Shown: positions 7,689-17,057, numbered from the stretch's first letter. The stretch is DNA of 64,000 nt from JAANXG01 sp963731035 (GCA_963731035.1 CAVSUY010000026.1:31361-95360), one strand, 5' to 3'. Notes: generated from the sequence alone by a model not told the origin. A program made the numbers and translations.

Positions 7689-9476
7689 TCAGTACACCCG
7701 CGCTTTGGGCGGGAAGGGTTTGATCTCATCGGACAAGGTGTAGTCATGCACCGGCCGGTAGTCGATGCGCACCTTGTTGTCGTCGTCGAGCCACACCACG
7801 GTGTGCTTCATCCAGTTCTCGTCGTCGCGGTCGGGGAAGTCTTCCCGGGCGTGGGCACCACGGCTCTCCTGGCGGTTCAGGGCAGAGCATATCGTCACCT
7901 GGGCCTGAGCCAGCAGATTCTCGAGCTCCAGGGCCTCCACCAGATCCGTGTTCCATATCATGCCGCGGTCCGACAATTTGACATCGGACGTCGAGGCCAC
8001 GATCCCTTCCAGCTTGTCGATGCCCTCCTGGATGCTCTCGGCGGTGCGGAATACCGCGCAGTCGTTCTGCATCGCGCGCTGCATGTCCAGGCGTATCCTG
8101 GCCACCGGCGTCGATCCCTTGGCATAGCGAAGCGCATCCAGGCGGCCGAGCGCCCGGTCCGCCGCATCCTTCGGCAGCGCCTTCTGGCTGGCATTGGGCT
8201 CCAGGATCTCCGCGGCCCTGTGGGCTGCCGCCCGGCCGAACACGATGAGGTCCAGGAGCGAGTTGGAGCCGAGACGGTTCGCCCCGTGCACGGACACGCA
8301 TGCCGCCTCGCCGATGGCCATGAGACCGGGAACCACGGTCTCCGGGTCGCCGTCCTTGAGGGTAACCGCCTCGCCGCGATGGTTGGTCGGGATCCCCCCC
8401 ATGTTGTAGTGCGCCGTGGGGAGCACCGGGATAGGCGACTTGGTGACATCGACGCCGGCGAAGATGCGGGCTGTCTCCGATATGCCCGGCAGACGTTCTT
8501 CCAGCAAGTCGGGACCGAGGTGCTCGAGGTGCAGATGGATGTGATCCTTGTTGGGACCGACTCCCCGGCCTTCACGCAGCTCGATGGTCATGGACCGGCT
8601 CACCACGTCCCGGGAGGCCAGGTCCTTGGCGTTCGGCGCGTAGCGCTCCATGAACCGTTCTCCCTCGGAGTTCGTCAGGTAGCCGCCCTCGCCGCGGGCA
8701 CCCTCGGTGATGAGGCAGCCGGCGCCGTAGATCCCGGTAGGATGAAATTGGACGAATTCCATGTCCTGCAGCGGATAACCGGCCCGCAGCACCATCGCGT
8801 TGCCGTCGCCGGTGCAGGTGTGGGCCGAGGTACAGGAAAAGAAAGTCCGTCCGTAGCCGCCGGTGGCCATCACCACCATCTGGGCCCGAAACCGGTGGAT
8901 AGTGCCGTCTTCCAGGTTCCAGGCCACCACACCGCGGCACACCCCATCCTCCATGATGAGGTCGATGGCGAAATACTCGACGAAGAATGTGGCGTCGTGC
9001 TTGAGCGCCTGCTGATACAAGGTGTGCAGAATCGCGTGCCCGGTCCGGTCGGCCGCGGCGCAGGTGCGCTGGGCCTGCTTTTCGCCGAAATGCGACGTCA
9101 TGCCGCCGAACGCCCGTTGATAGATGCGTCCGTCCTCCGTGCGGGAAAACGGAACCCCGTAATGCTCGAGCTCGATGACCGCCGCCGGCGCCTCACGGCA
9201 CATGTACTCGATGGCGTCCTGGTCCCCCAGCCAATCGGAGCCCTTCACCGTGTCATACATGTGCCAACGCCAGTCGTCCTCCCCCATGTTGCCGAGAGAA
9301 GCGCTCATGCCCCCCTGGGCGGCCACGGTGTGGCTGCGCGTCGGGAACACCTTGCTGACGCAGGCGGTAGTGAGACCCGAGGCGGCCATACCGAAGGTTG
9401 CGCGCAACCCGGCGCCGCCGGCACCGACGACCACGACGTCGTAGGTATGATCCACAAACCGATAGGATTGACTCAC
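7689..9476 (-). CDS. sdhA: Succinate dehydrogenase flavoprotein subunit
   Basis: 595 residues. FAD-binding VVVVGAGGAGLRATFGMA at the N-terminus, then SHTVAAQGGMSA containing the histidine that carries covalent FAD in this family, HPTGIYGAG and the active-site region ITEGARGEGGYL, and GANRLGSNSLLDLIVFGR. It oxidises succinate to fumarate in the TCA cycle. Neighbouring SdhE and the SdhAF4-like protein are expected to assist its flavinylation and assembly. The ATG at 9474-9476 is 12 nt after the sdhD stop. Confidence 0.97.
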   Translation of the reverse strand: MSQSYRFVDHTYDVVVVGAGGAGLRATFGMAASGLTTACVSKVFPTRSHTVAAQGGMSASLGNMGEDDWRWHMYDTVKGSDWLGDQDAIEYMCREAPAAVIELEHYGVPFSRTEDGRIYQRAFGGMTSHFGEKQAQRTCAAADRTGHAILHTLYQQALKHDATFFVEYFAIDLIMEDGVCRGVVAWNLEDGTIHRFRAQMVVMATGGYGRTFFSCTSAHTCTGDGNAMVLRAGYPLQDMEFVQFHPTGIYGAGCLITEGARGEGGYLTNSEGERFMERYAPNAKDLASRDVVSRSMTIELREGRGVGPNKDHIHLHLEHLGPDLLEERLPGISETARIFAGVDVTKSPIPVLPTAHYNMGGIPTNHRGEAVTLKDGDPETVVPGLMAIGEAACVSVHGANRLGSNSLLDLIVFGRAAAHRAAEILEPNASQKALPKDAADRALGRLDALRYAKGSTPVARIRLDMQRAMQNDCAVFRTAESIQEGIDKLEGIVASTSDVKLSDRGMIWNTDLVEALELENLLAQAQVTICSALNRQESRGAHAREDFPDRDDENWMKHTVVWLDDDNKVRIDYRPVHDYTLSDEIKPFPPKARVY

Positions 9477-9488
9477 GCCGATTGACTC

Positions 9489-9860
9489 CTATGACACCGA
9501 AAACAACAACACGACGGTCCAGATAAAGGCCAGCACCGACAGGGCCTTGACCGCGAGCAGCAGGGTCAGCTTCCAGGCCTCGCGATGCACGTAGTCCTCT
9601 ATGACCACCTGGAGGCCGAGCTGGCCATGGTGCAAAAGGGCCGCGACAAAGGCGATCAGCAGGACCATATTCACGGGCTGCGCGACCCACGTCCGGGCCG
9701 TCGCGTAGTCGGCACCCACCATGGAAATCACCACCACCACGAACCAGATGCCCAAGGGGACCAGCGCCAACGCCGTCAGTCGCTGCCACCACCAGTGCTC
9801 CACGCCCTCCTTTGCGGAACCGAGGCCCAGTACCCGCGACAACGGCGTCTGAAGATTCAC
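9489..9860 (-). CDS. sdhD: Succinate dehydrogenase membrane anchor subunit SdhD
   Basis: 123 residues from a GTG at 9858-9860 that overlaps the sdhC stop; GGGAGG lies just upstream. Three transmembrane helices are visible (about 29-50, 61-81 and 95-117), with GVEHWWWQRLTALALVPLGIW at the start and HHGQLGLQVVIEDYVH, which carries the conserved heme/quinone-side residues of proteobacterial SdhD. It anchors the SdhAB catalytic part and helps form the ubiquinone site. A longer frame upstream overlaps sdhC and is not used. Confidence 0.93.
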   Translation of the reverse strand: MNLQTPLSRVLGLGSAKEGVEHWWWQRLTALALVPLGIWFVVVVISMVGADYATARTWVAQPVNMVLLIAFVAALLHHGQLGLQVVIEDYVHREAWKLTLLLAVKALSVLAFIWTVVLLFSVS

Positions 9861-10255
9861 ATTGCACCTCCCCGCACCGCATAGGCCACCAGCCAGGTGA
9901 CCAGTGTCAGGACCACGGATGCAGCCACTACTATCCGGCCGCCGCGGTACACCGCGTCGAGCTCGAGGCTCCGTCCGGTGTCCCAGACGAGATGCCGGAT
10001 ACCGTTGCACAGGTGGTAGAACAGCGAGTAGCTGAATCCCAGCAACAACACCCGCCCCGGCACCGATCCGAACAAAGACTGCGCCCGGGCGTAATGCTCG
10101 GCGCCGGTGGTCAGCGACCAGACCCAATAGAGAAAAAAGGGCACGCCCGCGGTGAGAACGACCCCGGTGGCGCGGTGAGCGATGGACAGGACAGAAGTGA
10201 GTTGTGGTCTGTAGACCTGGAGGTGCGGAGACAGAGGCCGGTTGGTGTTTGCCAT
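9857..10255 (-). CDS. sdhC: Succinate dehydrogenase cytochrome b556 subunit SdhC
   Basis: 132 residues. The N-terminus RPLSPHLQVYRPQLTSVLSI and following HRATG are the SdhC signature. Three hydrophobic helices follow. The second ends with HLCNGIRHLVWD, whose histidine is the family's heme b ligand. First structural gene of the sdh operon. The stop overlaps the sdhD start. Confidence 0.95.
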   Translation of the reverse strand: MANTNRPLSPHLQVYRPQLTSVLSIAHRATGVVLTAGVPFFLYWVWSLTTGAEHYARAQSLFGSVPGRVLLLGFSYSLFYHLCNGIRHLVWDTGRSLELDAVYRGGRIVVAASVVLTLVTWLVAYAVRGGAM

Positions 10256-10389
10256 ATCGAGTCGGTCGTCGGTTCGCTACACGTTAGTCGTTTTGACCCA
10301 AAGTAGATACGATCGCCGTGGAAACCTCGCGCATCGGCCGCCGGGAAGGCCGGCCGGGGAACACGGCTGCCAAGCCGAGCGGACTGCGC

Positions 10390-10602
10390 TTAAAAATCGA
10401 TGCAGCGTCCGTTCTTTTCCCAGTCGCCATAGCGAACCGGATCGAGTCCGCGGCGTCCGCCTACCTCCTTGCTGTTTGCGCCCGTGGGTTCGTGTTTGGT
10501 CGCCCCGGAGTCGCTTGCCGTTCCGGCCGATGGAGCCTCTTGCGGCCCGTTCGATGCCGTCCGCCGGTTCGTGTTCTTATCCTGGATACGTGCGTCGCTC
10601 AT
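10390..10602 (-). CDS. Succinate dehydrogenase assembly factor 4-like protein (DUF1674)
   Basis: A 70-residue protein whose C-terminus GLDPVRYGDWEKNGRCIDF is the diagnostic block of the DUF1674/SdhAF4 family. The N-terminal half is polar and probably disordered, as in homologues. In yeast and plants SdhAF4 binds flavinated SdhA and aids its assembly with SdhB. Placement 134 nt upstream of sdhC in the same orientation supports the same role here. The cytoplasmic location is inferred from the absence of a signal peptide. Confidence 0.82.
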   Translation of the reverse strand: MSDARIQDKNTNRRTASNGPQEAPSAGTASDSGATKHEPTGANSKEVGGRRGLDPVRYGDWEKNGRCIDF

Positions 10603-10792
10603 CGGCTTTTGTGCACTGCAGTATCAGCTTATTGTGCTCTTTCGAGTCAAAAAAGACAACCATGCCCGCGGATTCGCATGCCACCAGCGTTCGAGCAGCG
10701 CGGCTGCCGGACTGCCGCCGCGAGTATCGCATTCAATCTTCGCCGCCGGTTACGTTAAGATGCGCATCCTGCACCAATATGTGAAGCGCGCC

Positions 10793-11863
10793 ATGACCGA
10801 TCGCTGGACGGAGTTCCTGGAAGAACAGGATATCACTGCCGGGGAAGACGGCTATTCGCATTCGGGCTCCGAGAACGTCGATACTTTTCAGAAGCTTACC
10901 GGTGACACACTCTGTGACCTTCGCCACACGGTCCTCGTGTGCGCAACCGGCGATGACGCGGAGGATTTTCTTCACAACCAGCTCAGCAACGACATACGGG
11001 AACTGGGCTCCGGGCAGGCGGCGCTGGCCGGCTACTGCAACCCCAAAGGTCGTCTGCTCGGAATATTCCGGGTGTGGCGGGAAGACTCGGGTTTCCTCCT
11101 CCAGATGCCCGCCGATCTGCAGCAGCCTCTGACGGATCGGCTCCGCAAGTATGTTCTTCGATCAGACGTCGAGCTGGCTGTCGACCCGGCGCGAGTTGCC
11201 TTCGGCGTCTGCGGCAAGACCGCGGCCCGGGGCCTCGAGCAGATCACCGGGCAGCTGCCCGACAAGGACAATTATTGCCATCGGGATGGCGAGTTCACAG
11301 TGACGAGGATACCGGGCGACGGTCGACCACGGTTCCAGGTGGTGGGACCGGTCAAGCCCTGCATGGCGGCCTGGGACAAGCTCAAGCAACACGCCACGAT
11401 AGTGGGTTCCTGGACCTGGGCGCGCCTGGATATCCTGGCGGGAATTCCCAATATAGGCGCGCTCACCTCCGAAGCCTTCATCCCCCAGATGGTCAATCTG
11501 GATCTCCTCGGCGGGGTCAGTTTTCGAAAAGGCTGCTACCCGGGTCAGGAGATCGTCGCCCGCATGCACTACCTGGGCAACCTGAAGCAACGCATGGCGA
11601 GGTTTCGCATGGACGATGACCGGCGTCCGGTAGCCGGTGACCGGGTGTACATGCAGGGCGAGACGTCGCCGATCGGTACCGTTGTGGATGGCCAACCCGG
11701 ACCGGCATCGGGATGGGAACTACTGGCGGTGGTGCGGATTGCCGACGTCGGTAGACACACCTTGTGTCTCAGAAACGGCAATGGCCCGGTCTTGTTTCAG
11801 CAGGAGCTGCCTTACGAGGCGTTCCCCGACGAAGTCAGCGAGGCGCACGGTCCCGGCAGTTAG
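10793..11863 (+). CDS. ygfZ: Folate-binding Fe-S cluster protein YgfZ (IbaG/GcvT-like)
   Basis: 356 residues from ATG 10793, chosen because MTDRWTEFL begins the conserved region; an upstream in-frame ATG at 10760 adds 11 residues. The GcvT-like fold includes HNQLSNDIREL near residue 60, NPKGRLLGIFRVWR, and the YgfZ signature KGCYPGQEIVARMHYLG about two thirds along, with the conserved Cys. YgfZ uses tetrahydrofolate in maintenance of certain Fe-S enzymes. Divergent from the SdhAF4-like gene and the sdh operon, an Fe-S-rich partner set. REP array B lies directly downstream. Confidence 0.93.
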   Translation: MTDRWTEFLEEQDITAGEDGYSHSGSENVDTFQKLTGDTLCDLRHTVLVCATGDDAEDFLHNQLSNDIRELGSGQAALAGYCNPKGRLLGIFRVWREDSGFLLQMPADLQQPLTDRLRKYVLRSDVELAVDPARVAFGVCGKTAARGLEQITGQLPDKDNYCHRDGEFTVTRIPGDGRPRFQVVGPVKPCMAAWDKLKQHATIVGSWTWARLDILAGIPNIGALTSEAFIPQMVNLDLLGGVSFRKGCYPGQEIVARMHYLGNLKQRMARFRMDDDRRPVAGDRVYMQGETSPIGTVVDGQPGPASGWELLAVVRIADVGRHTLCLRNGNGPVLFQQELPYEAFPDEVSEAHGPGS

Positions 11864-11918
11864 CGGCGCGCCTGGTACCGCGGCGCATTCGGGCCGGGGC
11901 GCTATCCCGGCGGAGTCG

Positions 11919-12140
11919 GATCGCGACTGAAGTCGCTCCTACGATCCGTGGGTTCGGGGGTTGCCTGGGGCCGGTGGGATCGCGACTGAAGTCGCTCCTA
12001 CAATCCGTGGGTTCGGGGGTTGCCTGGGGCCGGCGGGATCGCGACTGAAGTCGCTCCTACGATCCGTGGGTTCGGGGGTTGCCTGGGGCCGGCGGGATCG
12101 CGACTGAAGTCGCTCCTGCGATCCGTGGTTCGGGGGTTGC
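11919..12140. repeat. REP array B, 59-bp period, four copies
   Basis: Four direct copies begin at 11919, 11978, 12037 and 12096. Each is the REP core GCGACTGAAGTCGCTCCTAC plus a spacer containing CCGTGGGTTCGGGGGTTGCC. It sits between the convergent ygfZ and ftsB genes. Unlike array A, all REPs here have the same orientation and a different spacer. Confidence 0.92.
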
Positions 12141-12156
12141 GATACTTTAGGCGGGC

Positions 12157-12474
12157 TCAGCGGGCGTTGTCCCTGGACCGGGGGTCGGGTTTCTCAATGA
12201 CCTGGTAGAACACCTCGCCCTTCTTGATCATGCCCAGCTGGGAGCGGGCGCGTTCCTCGAGCGCATCGGTGCCGTGCTTCAGGTCGAAGACCTCCGCCTG
12301 CAGCTGTCGGTTGCGGGTTTTCAATTGATCGTTGGTTTTCACCTGGGCGTCGACCTGCTTCTCGAGTTGCCAGTAGCGCACCAGCCCGAAATCCCCCAGC
12401 CACAGCTTGAACTGCAGGCCGAGAAACAGGGCGAGCAGTATTCCCAGCGTCAACTTGGCGGACAGGCCGGGCAC
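12157..12474 (-). CDS. ftsB: Cell division protein FtsB
   Basis: 105 residues. A short cytoplasmic stretch is followed by one transmembrane helix (LTLGILLALFLGLQFKLWLG) and a coiled coil (about 36-70: LEKQVDAQVKTNDQLKTRNR...) ending in the conserved EERARSQLGMIKKGEVFYQV. FtsB with FtsL and FtsQ activates septal peptidoglycan synthesis. It follows eno by 6 nt, the standard gammaproteobacterial order. Confidence 0.93.
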   Translation of the reverse strand: MPGLSAKLTLGILLALFLGLQFKLWLGDFGLVRYWQLEKQVDAQVKTNDQLKTRNRQLQAEVFDLKHGTDALEERARSQLGMIKKGEVFYQVIEKPDPRSRDNAR

Positions 12475-12480
12475 GTGGAT

Positions 12481-13770
12481 CTACAGACCCAGCGCCGCCG
12501 CGCCGGCGAAACGGGCGCGTGCAGCCAGCTCCTCTTCGATACGCAGCAGCCGGTTGTACTTGGCGACCCGTTCGGAGCGGCACAACGAGCCGGTCTTGAT
12601 CTGGCCCGCGCGGGTGGCGACGGCGAGATCGGCGATGAACGTGTCTTCCGTCTCACCCGAGCGATGGGAAATGGTGGTGCGATAACCGGAGTCCTGCGCC
12701 AGGCGCATGGCCTGGAAGGTTTCGGTCAGGGTGCCGATCTGGTTCACCTTGATCAGGATGGAGTTGGCGACCCCCCGGTCTATGCCCTGCCGCAGAATAG
12801 CCGGATTGGTGACGAACACGTCGTCCCCCGTGAGCTGGACCCGTTCGCCGAGTCGCCGGGTGAGAGCCTCCCAGCCTTCCCAATCGTCCTCCGCCATGCC
12901 GTCCTCGACGCTCACAATGGGGTACTTGTCCACCCAGGACTCGATGTAGTCGACGAACTCCACCGGGCTCATCGTCCTGCCGTCGGCAGCGAGCCGGTAC
13001 TCACCGTCCGCGTAGAACTCCGACGACGCCACGTCGATGCCGACGACCACATCGGTCCCGGGCTGATACCCCGCGCCCTCCACGGCCTCGCACAGCAACC
13101 GTACCGCTTCCTCGTTGGATCCCAGTTCCGGCGCGAATCCACCCTCGTCACCTACCGACGTGCTCAACCCCCGCGCAGCCAGCTGTTTCTTCAACACATG
13201 AAAAATCTCCGCGCCGGCGCGCAGGGCTTCGTGAAAGCTTTCACTCCCCGTGGGCAGGATCATGAACTCCTGGAAGTCCATCGCATTGTCGGCATGGGCG
13301 CCGCCATTCATGATGTTCATCTGGGGGACGGGAAGCTCGGCCGGGTCGGATACGCCATACAGCTCCGCCAGGTGCTCGTACAGAGGGACGCCGCGGCTGG
13401 CGGCCGCCGCCTTGGACGCCGCCAGGGACACGGCCAGGATGGCGTTGGCGCCCAGGCGCTCCTTGTTCGGCGTTCCGTCGAGTTCCAACATCGTCTGATC
13501 CAGGTCCCCCTGCTTGGAAGCGTCCAGTCCCAGCACCGCCTGGGCGATTTCCGTATTCACATGCTCAACGGCCTTGAGGACGCCCTTGCCGCCGTACCGG
13601 TGGGGGTCACCGTCGCGCAGCTCCAGCGCTTCCAGGGAGCCGGTGGACGCCCCTGAAGGCACGGCGGCCAGGCCCTGGGCGCCTCCTTGAACGTGCACCT
13701 CCGCTTCCACCGTTGGGTTGCCCCTGGAATCGAGTATTTCCCGTGCCTTGACGGCGATGATTTGCGACAT
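12481..13770 (-). CDS. eno: Enolase
   Basis: 429 residues, normal length. Starts MSQIIAVKAREILDSRGNPT and contains SVGDEGGFAP, VSVEDGMAEDDWEGW and the signature ILIKVNQIGTLTET with the catalytic Lys, then SHRSGETEDTFIADLAV. It converts 2-phosphoglycerate to phosphoenolpyruvate; the PEP is also the substrate of KdsA encoded next to it. Confidence 0.98.
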   Translation of the reverse strand: MSQIIAVKAREILDSRGNPTVEAEVHVQGGAQGLAAVPSGASTGSLEALELRDGDPHRYGGKGVLKAVEHVNTEIAQAVLGLDASKQGDLDQTMLELDGTPNKERLGANAILAVSLAASKAAAASRGVPLYEHLAELYGVSDPAELPVPQMNIMNGGAHADNAMDFQEFMILPTGSESFHEALRAGAEIFHVLKKQLAARGLSTSVGDEGGFAPELGSNEEAVRLLCEAVEGAGYQPGTDVVVGIDVASSEFYADGEYRLAADGRTMSPVEFVDYIESWVDKYPIVSVEDGMAEDDWEGWEALTRRLGERVQLTGDDVFVTNPAILRQGIDRGVANSILIKVNQIGTLTETFQAMRLAQDSGYRTTISHRSGETEDTFIADLAVATRAGQIKTGSLCRSERVAKYNRLLRIEEELAARARFAGAAALGL

Positions 13771-13798
13771 CTGAAGCTTGGCTCCTATTGGTTTGAAC

Positions 13799-14650
13799 TC
13801 ATGCTACGTCTTCCCGGTCCGCCTGCGCGGACGCGGCGTCCCGCTTTGCCAGGTGATCGATCTCGAGCAGGGACGCCAACAGCGGCTCCATGCGGTCCAG
13901 GGGCCAGGCGTTGGCCCCGTCGCTCAAGGCCTCATCCGGCCTGGGGTGGGTTTCCATGAATATTCCCGCCACCCCGGCTGCCACGGCGGCCCGGGCAAGC
14001 ACAGGGACAAACTGTCTTTCGCCACCGGAACTGGCGCCCCTGGCGCCCGGCTGCTGCACGGAGTGGGTGGCGTCGAACACCACCGGGCACGTCGTCTCCC
14101 GCATGATGGCCAGGGACCTCATGTCCACCACCAGGTTGTGGTAACCGAACATGGTGCCGCGCTCGCACACCAGGATGCGTTCGCGGCCACCCGCGGCAAA
14201 AGCCTTGTCGACCACGTTCTTCATTTCATCGGGGGCAAGAAACTGGCCCTTCTTGATGTTGACGGGCCGGCCGCTCGCCGCGGCGGCCTGGATCAAGTCC
14301 GTCTGGCGGCACAGGAACGCCGGTGTCTGCAGCACGTCCACCGCCGACTTGCTGAGCTCCACCTCTTCCGGACTGTGAACGTCGGTGAGCACCGGGCAGC
14401 CTATCCGGGACCGGACGGCGGACAGGATTTCCAATCCCTGCTCCATTCCCGGTCCGCGGAACGACTTGTACGAACTGCGATTGGCCTTGTCGTAGGAAGC
14501 CTTGAAAATGAAGCGGATGTCCAACCGGTCGCAGATGTTGTTCAGTTCCCCCGCTACGTCCATCACCAGGGATTCGGACTCGATCACGCAGGGACCGGCA
14601 ATGAGGAACATCGGGTGCGTTCCCCCGACGTCGAACCCACACAGGTCCAT
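13799..14650 (-). CDS. kdsA: 2-dehydro-3-deoxyphosphooctonate aldolase (KDO-8-P synthase)
   Basis: 283 residues from ATG 14648-14650 (MDLCGFDVG). FLIAGPCVIESE, FKASYDKANRSS, LTDVHSPEE and the PVVFDATHSVQQPG block identify KdsA. It condenses PEP with arabinose-5-phosphate for the KDO of lipopolysaccharide. Its start overlaps the pyrG stop by one base. The longer open frame upstream reads through pyrG and is rejected. Confidence 0.96.
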   Translation of the reverse strand: MDLCGFDVGGTHPMFLIAGPCVIESESLVMDVAGELNNICDRLDIRFIFKASYDKANRSSYKSFRGPGMEQGLEILSAVRSRIGCPVLTDVHSPEEVELSKSAVDVLQTPAFLCRQTDLIQAAAASGRPVNIKKGQFLAPDEMKNVVDKAFAAGGRERILVCERGTMFGYHNLVVDMRSLAIMRETTCPVVFDATHSVQQPGARGASSGGERQFVPVLARAAVAAGVAGIFMETHPRPDEALSDGANAWPLDRMEPLLASLLEIDHLAKRDAASAQADREDVA

Positions 14651-16314
14651 CAGACTGCTACCTTCTGGCCGTCCCGTTTCGAAGTGACGTATCTGGATTC
14701 CCGGTATCGCCGCGCCGCCGAGATGTATCCCGAGAAAAGGGGATGGCCGTCCCTGGGCGACGACGTGAATTCCGGATGGAACTGGCAACCGACGAACCAC
14801 GGATGATCCGGCAACTCGACGACCTCCACCAGGTCATCCTGGGAGACGCCGGCCACGACCAGGCCTTTCTCCTCGAGGCGATCACGGTAGCGATTGTTCA
14901 CTTCGTACCGGTGCCGGTGGCGCTCGTAGATGACGTCCTTGCCATAGCACTGGCGGGCGGTGGTCCCTTCCCTCAGGTAACAGGCCTGGCTGCCCAAGCG
15001 CATGCTGCCGCCCAGGTCGGAATCCACGCTCCGCACCTGCACCGTGCCGTCCGTTTCCACCCATTCGTGGATCAGGGCGATCACCGGATGTGGCGTTTTG
15101 GGATCGAACTCAGTGCTGTTGGCGTCGTCCAGACCCGCAACGTGGCGGGCGAACTCGATAACGGCCGCCTGAAGGCCCAGGCAAATACCCAGGTAGGGAA
15201 TATTGTGCTCGCGGGCGAACTGCACTGCCTTGATCTTGCCCTCGATGCCGCGCTGGCCGAAGCCGCCCGGCACAAGGATTCCGTCCACGTCGGCGAGCAC
15301 ATCGGTGCCCTGGCCGTCGATATCCTCGGAGTCCACGTATACGATATCTATCTTCGTTCGCGTATGAATCCCGGCGTGGCTCAAGGCCTCGGACAGAGAC
15401 TTGTAGGACTCGGTGAGATCGACGTACTTGCCCACCAGGGCGATCGTCACCCGCTCCGTGGGATTCTCACCGTCGTTCACGACCTTGTCCCATTCCAACA
15501 GGTCCGCGGCCGGCGCCTCCAGGGCGAGCTGCTCCAGAACGATGGCGTCCAGTCCCTGATCGTGAAAGGCCCCCGGAATCCGGTAGATGTTGTTCACATC
15601 CGGTGCTGAAATCACGGCCCGCTCGGGAACATTCGAGAACATGGCGATCTTGCGGCGCGCGTCCGCGGTCAGGGCGGTCTGCGCGCGGCACAACAGAATA
15701 TCGGGCTGGATACCGATGCTGCGCAGCTCCTTCACCGAGTGCTGGGTCGGCTTGGTCTTGACCTCCCCCGCCGCACCGAGGTAAGGCACCAGCGTCAGGT
15801 GGATGAATACCGTATTCCCCGCTCCCAGCTCGATCCGCATCTGCCGGATCGCCTCCAGGAAAGGGAGAGATTCGATGTCGCCGACCGTACCGCCGATCTC
15901 CACCAGGGCGACGTCCGCGTCGTCCGCCCCTTCTGCAATGCATTTCTTGATTTCATCGGTAATATGCGGAATCACCTGCACCGTTCCGCCCAGGTACTCG
16001 CCGCGCCGCTCCTTGCGTATCACCCGCTCGTAGATCTGGCCGGTGGTGAAGTTGTTCCGTTGGGTCATGGGTGTTCGAACGAATCGTTCATAGTGACCCA
16101 GATCGAGATCCGTCTCCGCGCCGTCGGCGGTCACGAAGACTTCCCCATGCTGGAACGGGCTCATGGTCCCGGGATCGACATTGATATAGGGATCGAGCTT
16201 GAGGAGGGTAACTTTGAGGCCCCGGGATTCGAGCACCGCCGCCAGAGCGGACGCTGCGATTCCCTTCCCGAGCGATGAGACGACCCCGCCGGTAATGAAT
16301 ATATATTTTGTCAT
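14650..16314 (-). CDS. pyrG: CTP synthase
   Basis: 554 residues from ATG 16314 (MTKYIFITGGVVSSLGKG). The synthetase domain occupies about 1-265. The class I glutamine amidotransferase domain has the nucleophile in LGICLGLQAAVI, and HPEF with its catalytic His near the end. It aminates UTP to CTP using glutamine. A GTG at 16323 would add three residues. It forms the operon pyrG-kdsA-eno-ftsB. Confidence 0.97.
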   Translation of the reverse strand: MTKYIFITGGVVSSLGKGIAASALAAVLESRGLKVTLLKLDPYINVDPGTMSPFQHGEVFVTADGAETDLDLGHYERFVRTPMTQRNNFTTGQIYERVIRKERRGEYLGGTVQVIPHITDEIKKCIAEGADDADVALVEIGGTVGDIESLPFLEAIRQMRIELGAGNTVFIHLTLVPYLGAAGEVKTKPTQHSVKELRSIGIQPDILLCRAQTALTADARRKIAMFSNVPERAVISAPDVNNIYRIPGAFHDQGLDAIVLEQLALEAPAADLLEWDKVVNDGENPTERVTIALVGKYVDLTESYKSLSEALSHAGIHTRTKIDIVYVDSEDIDGQGTDVLADVDGILVPGGFGQRGIEGKIKAVQFAREHNIPYLGICLGLQAAVIEFARHVAGLDDANSTEFDPKTPHPVIALIHEWVETDGTVQVRSVDSDLGGSMRLGSQACYLREGTTARQCYGKDVIYERHRHRYEVNNRYRDRLEEKGLVVAGVSQDDLVEVVELPDHPWFVGCQFHPEFTSSPRDGHPLFSGYISAARRYRESRYVTSKRDGQKVAV

Positions 16315-16389
16315 GTGCGCCACTTCGCTGTGCCCACGTCGATATTCAGTACAGGATATACGAAGCCGCAGGCTGGACTCCGGACGGCG

Positions 16390-16665
16390 CTAAAGGATAA
16401 CAAAATTCGACGCTGGAAGGAATCGCGGATTGCGGCGATGGAGTACGTGGAACCACGGATTGCAGAAGCGGCTTTAGCTCCACGGATGGAGGGAATACCG
16501 GGGTCGTTTGGAACGATCCCGGTGCAGTCGCGATTCCGACACGGCAAATCGCGGCTGAAGCCGCTCCTACGATCCGGGGATCAGTGGCGGCGTGGCGCCT
16601 GGGATCGAAGGTAACGGCTTTCATGGAAACGGCTATCGCGGTTGAAACCGCTCCTACGATCCGGG
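16390..16665. repeat. Gap with single REP elements between pyrG and a small exported-protein gene
   Basis: The 16315-16682 gap holds no convincing gene. Two clear REP palindromes occur at about 16548-16579 (GCGGCTGAAGCCGCTCCTAC) and 16635-16665 (GCGGTTGAAACCGCTCCTAC), each followed by GATCCGGGG. Decayed versions lie at about 16425-16500. The second starts about 20 nt past the stop of the small gene on the minus strand. A promoter for pyrG must lie in the left part, but no clear -35/-10 pair was found. Confidence 0.75.
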
Positions 16666-16682
16666 GTTCAACAGTAGTGCGA

Positions 16683-16925
16683 CTATTTTACTTTGTGCCG
16701 GATGGGCGGCAACGACAGGATGTATTCGGCAATCGCCTGACGGTCCTCGCCGCTGAGAAAACGGTAACCACCGTCGATGGCTTCCGCCATCGCCCCCTGG
16801 TTGGCGCCGTTGGCGTCCACCACCTTCTGACGGTACTTGATGACGGCTTCGTCCTGGGCCGGCGATACTGCGGACACGGAGACAAGACCCACGGTCACGG
16901 CGAACAACACCAGTTTCTTCAGCAT
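16683..16925 (-). CDS. Small exported protein of unknown function, cytochrome-like but lacking a heme motif
   Basis: 80 residues from ATG 16925, preceded by AGAGGA at normal spacing; an upstream start at 16949 adds eight residues. It has a signal peptide (MLKKLVLFAVTVGLVSVSAV, cleavage near SPAQ). The mature part has VIKYRQKVVDANGANQGAM, resembling the N-terminal helix of cytochrome c'-like proteins, and ends DRQAIAEYILSLPPI, resembling the last helix of class I cytochromes c. No CxxCH is present, so heme attachment is not expected. The function is not recognised. It is followed by REP elements. Confidence 0.6.
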   Translation of the reverse strand: MLKKLVLFAVTVGLVSVSAVSPAQDEAVIKYRQKVVDANGANQGAMAEAIDGGYRFLSGEDRQAIAEYILSLPPIRHKVK

Positions 16926-17057
16926 GATACGCAGTCCTCTCTTTGTCATGAAATGTCAGGGCAACCCTGGCACGGCATCCGGGATCCCCCCTTTCGAGCG
17001 CTCACCCACGGCTCGCTTCGCCCGATCTTTCCTTCGAATGAACCCGCGTGAAATAGT

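Noticed and set aside
7746..9485. 579-codon plus-strand frame
   Set aside because: Exactly antisense to sdhA, which has full family motifs; the frame is a codon-bias shadow in GC-rich DNA.
12274..13656. 460-codon plus-strand frame
   Set aside because: Antisense to eno and ftsB; no recognisable domain.
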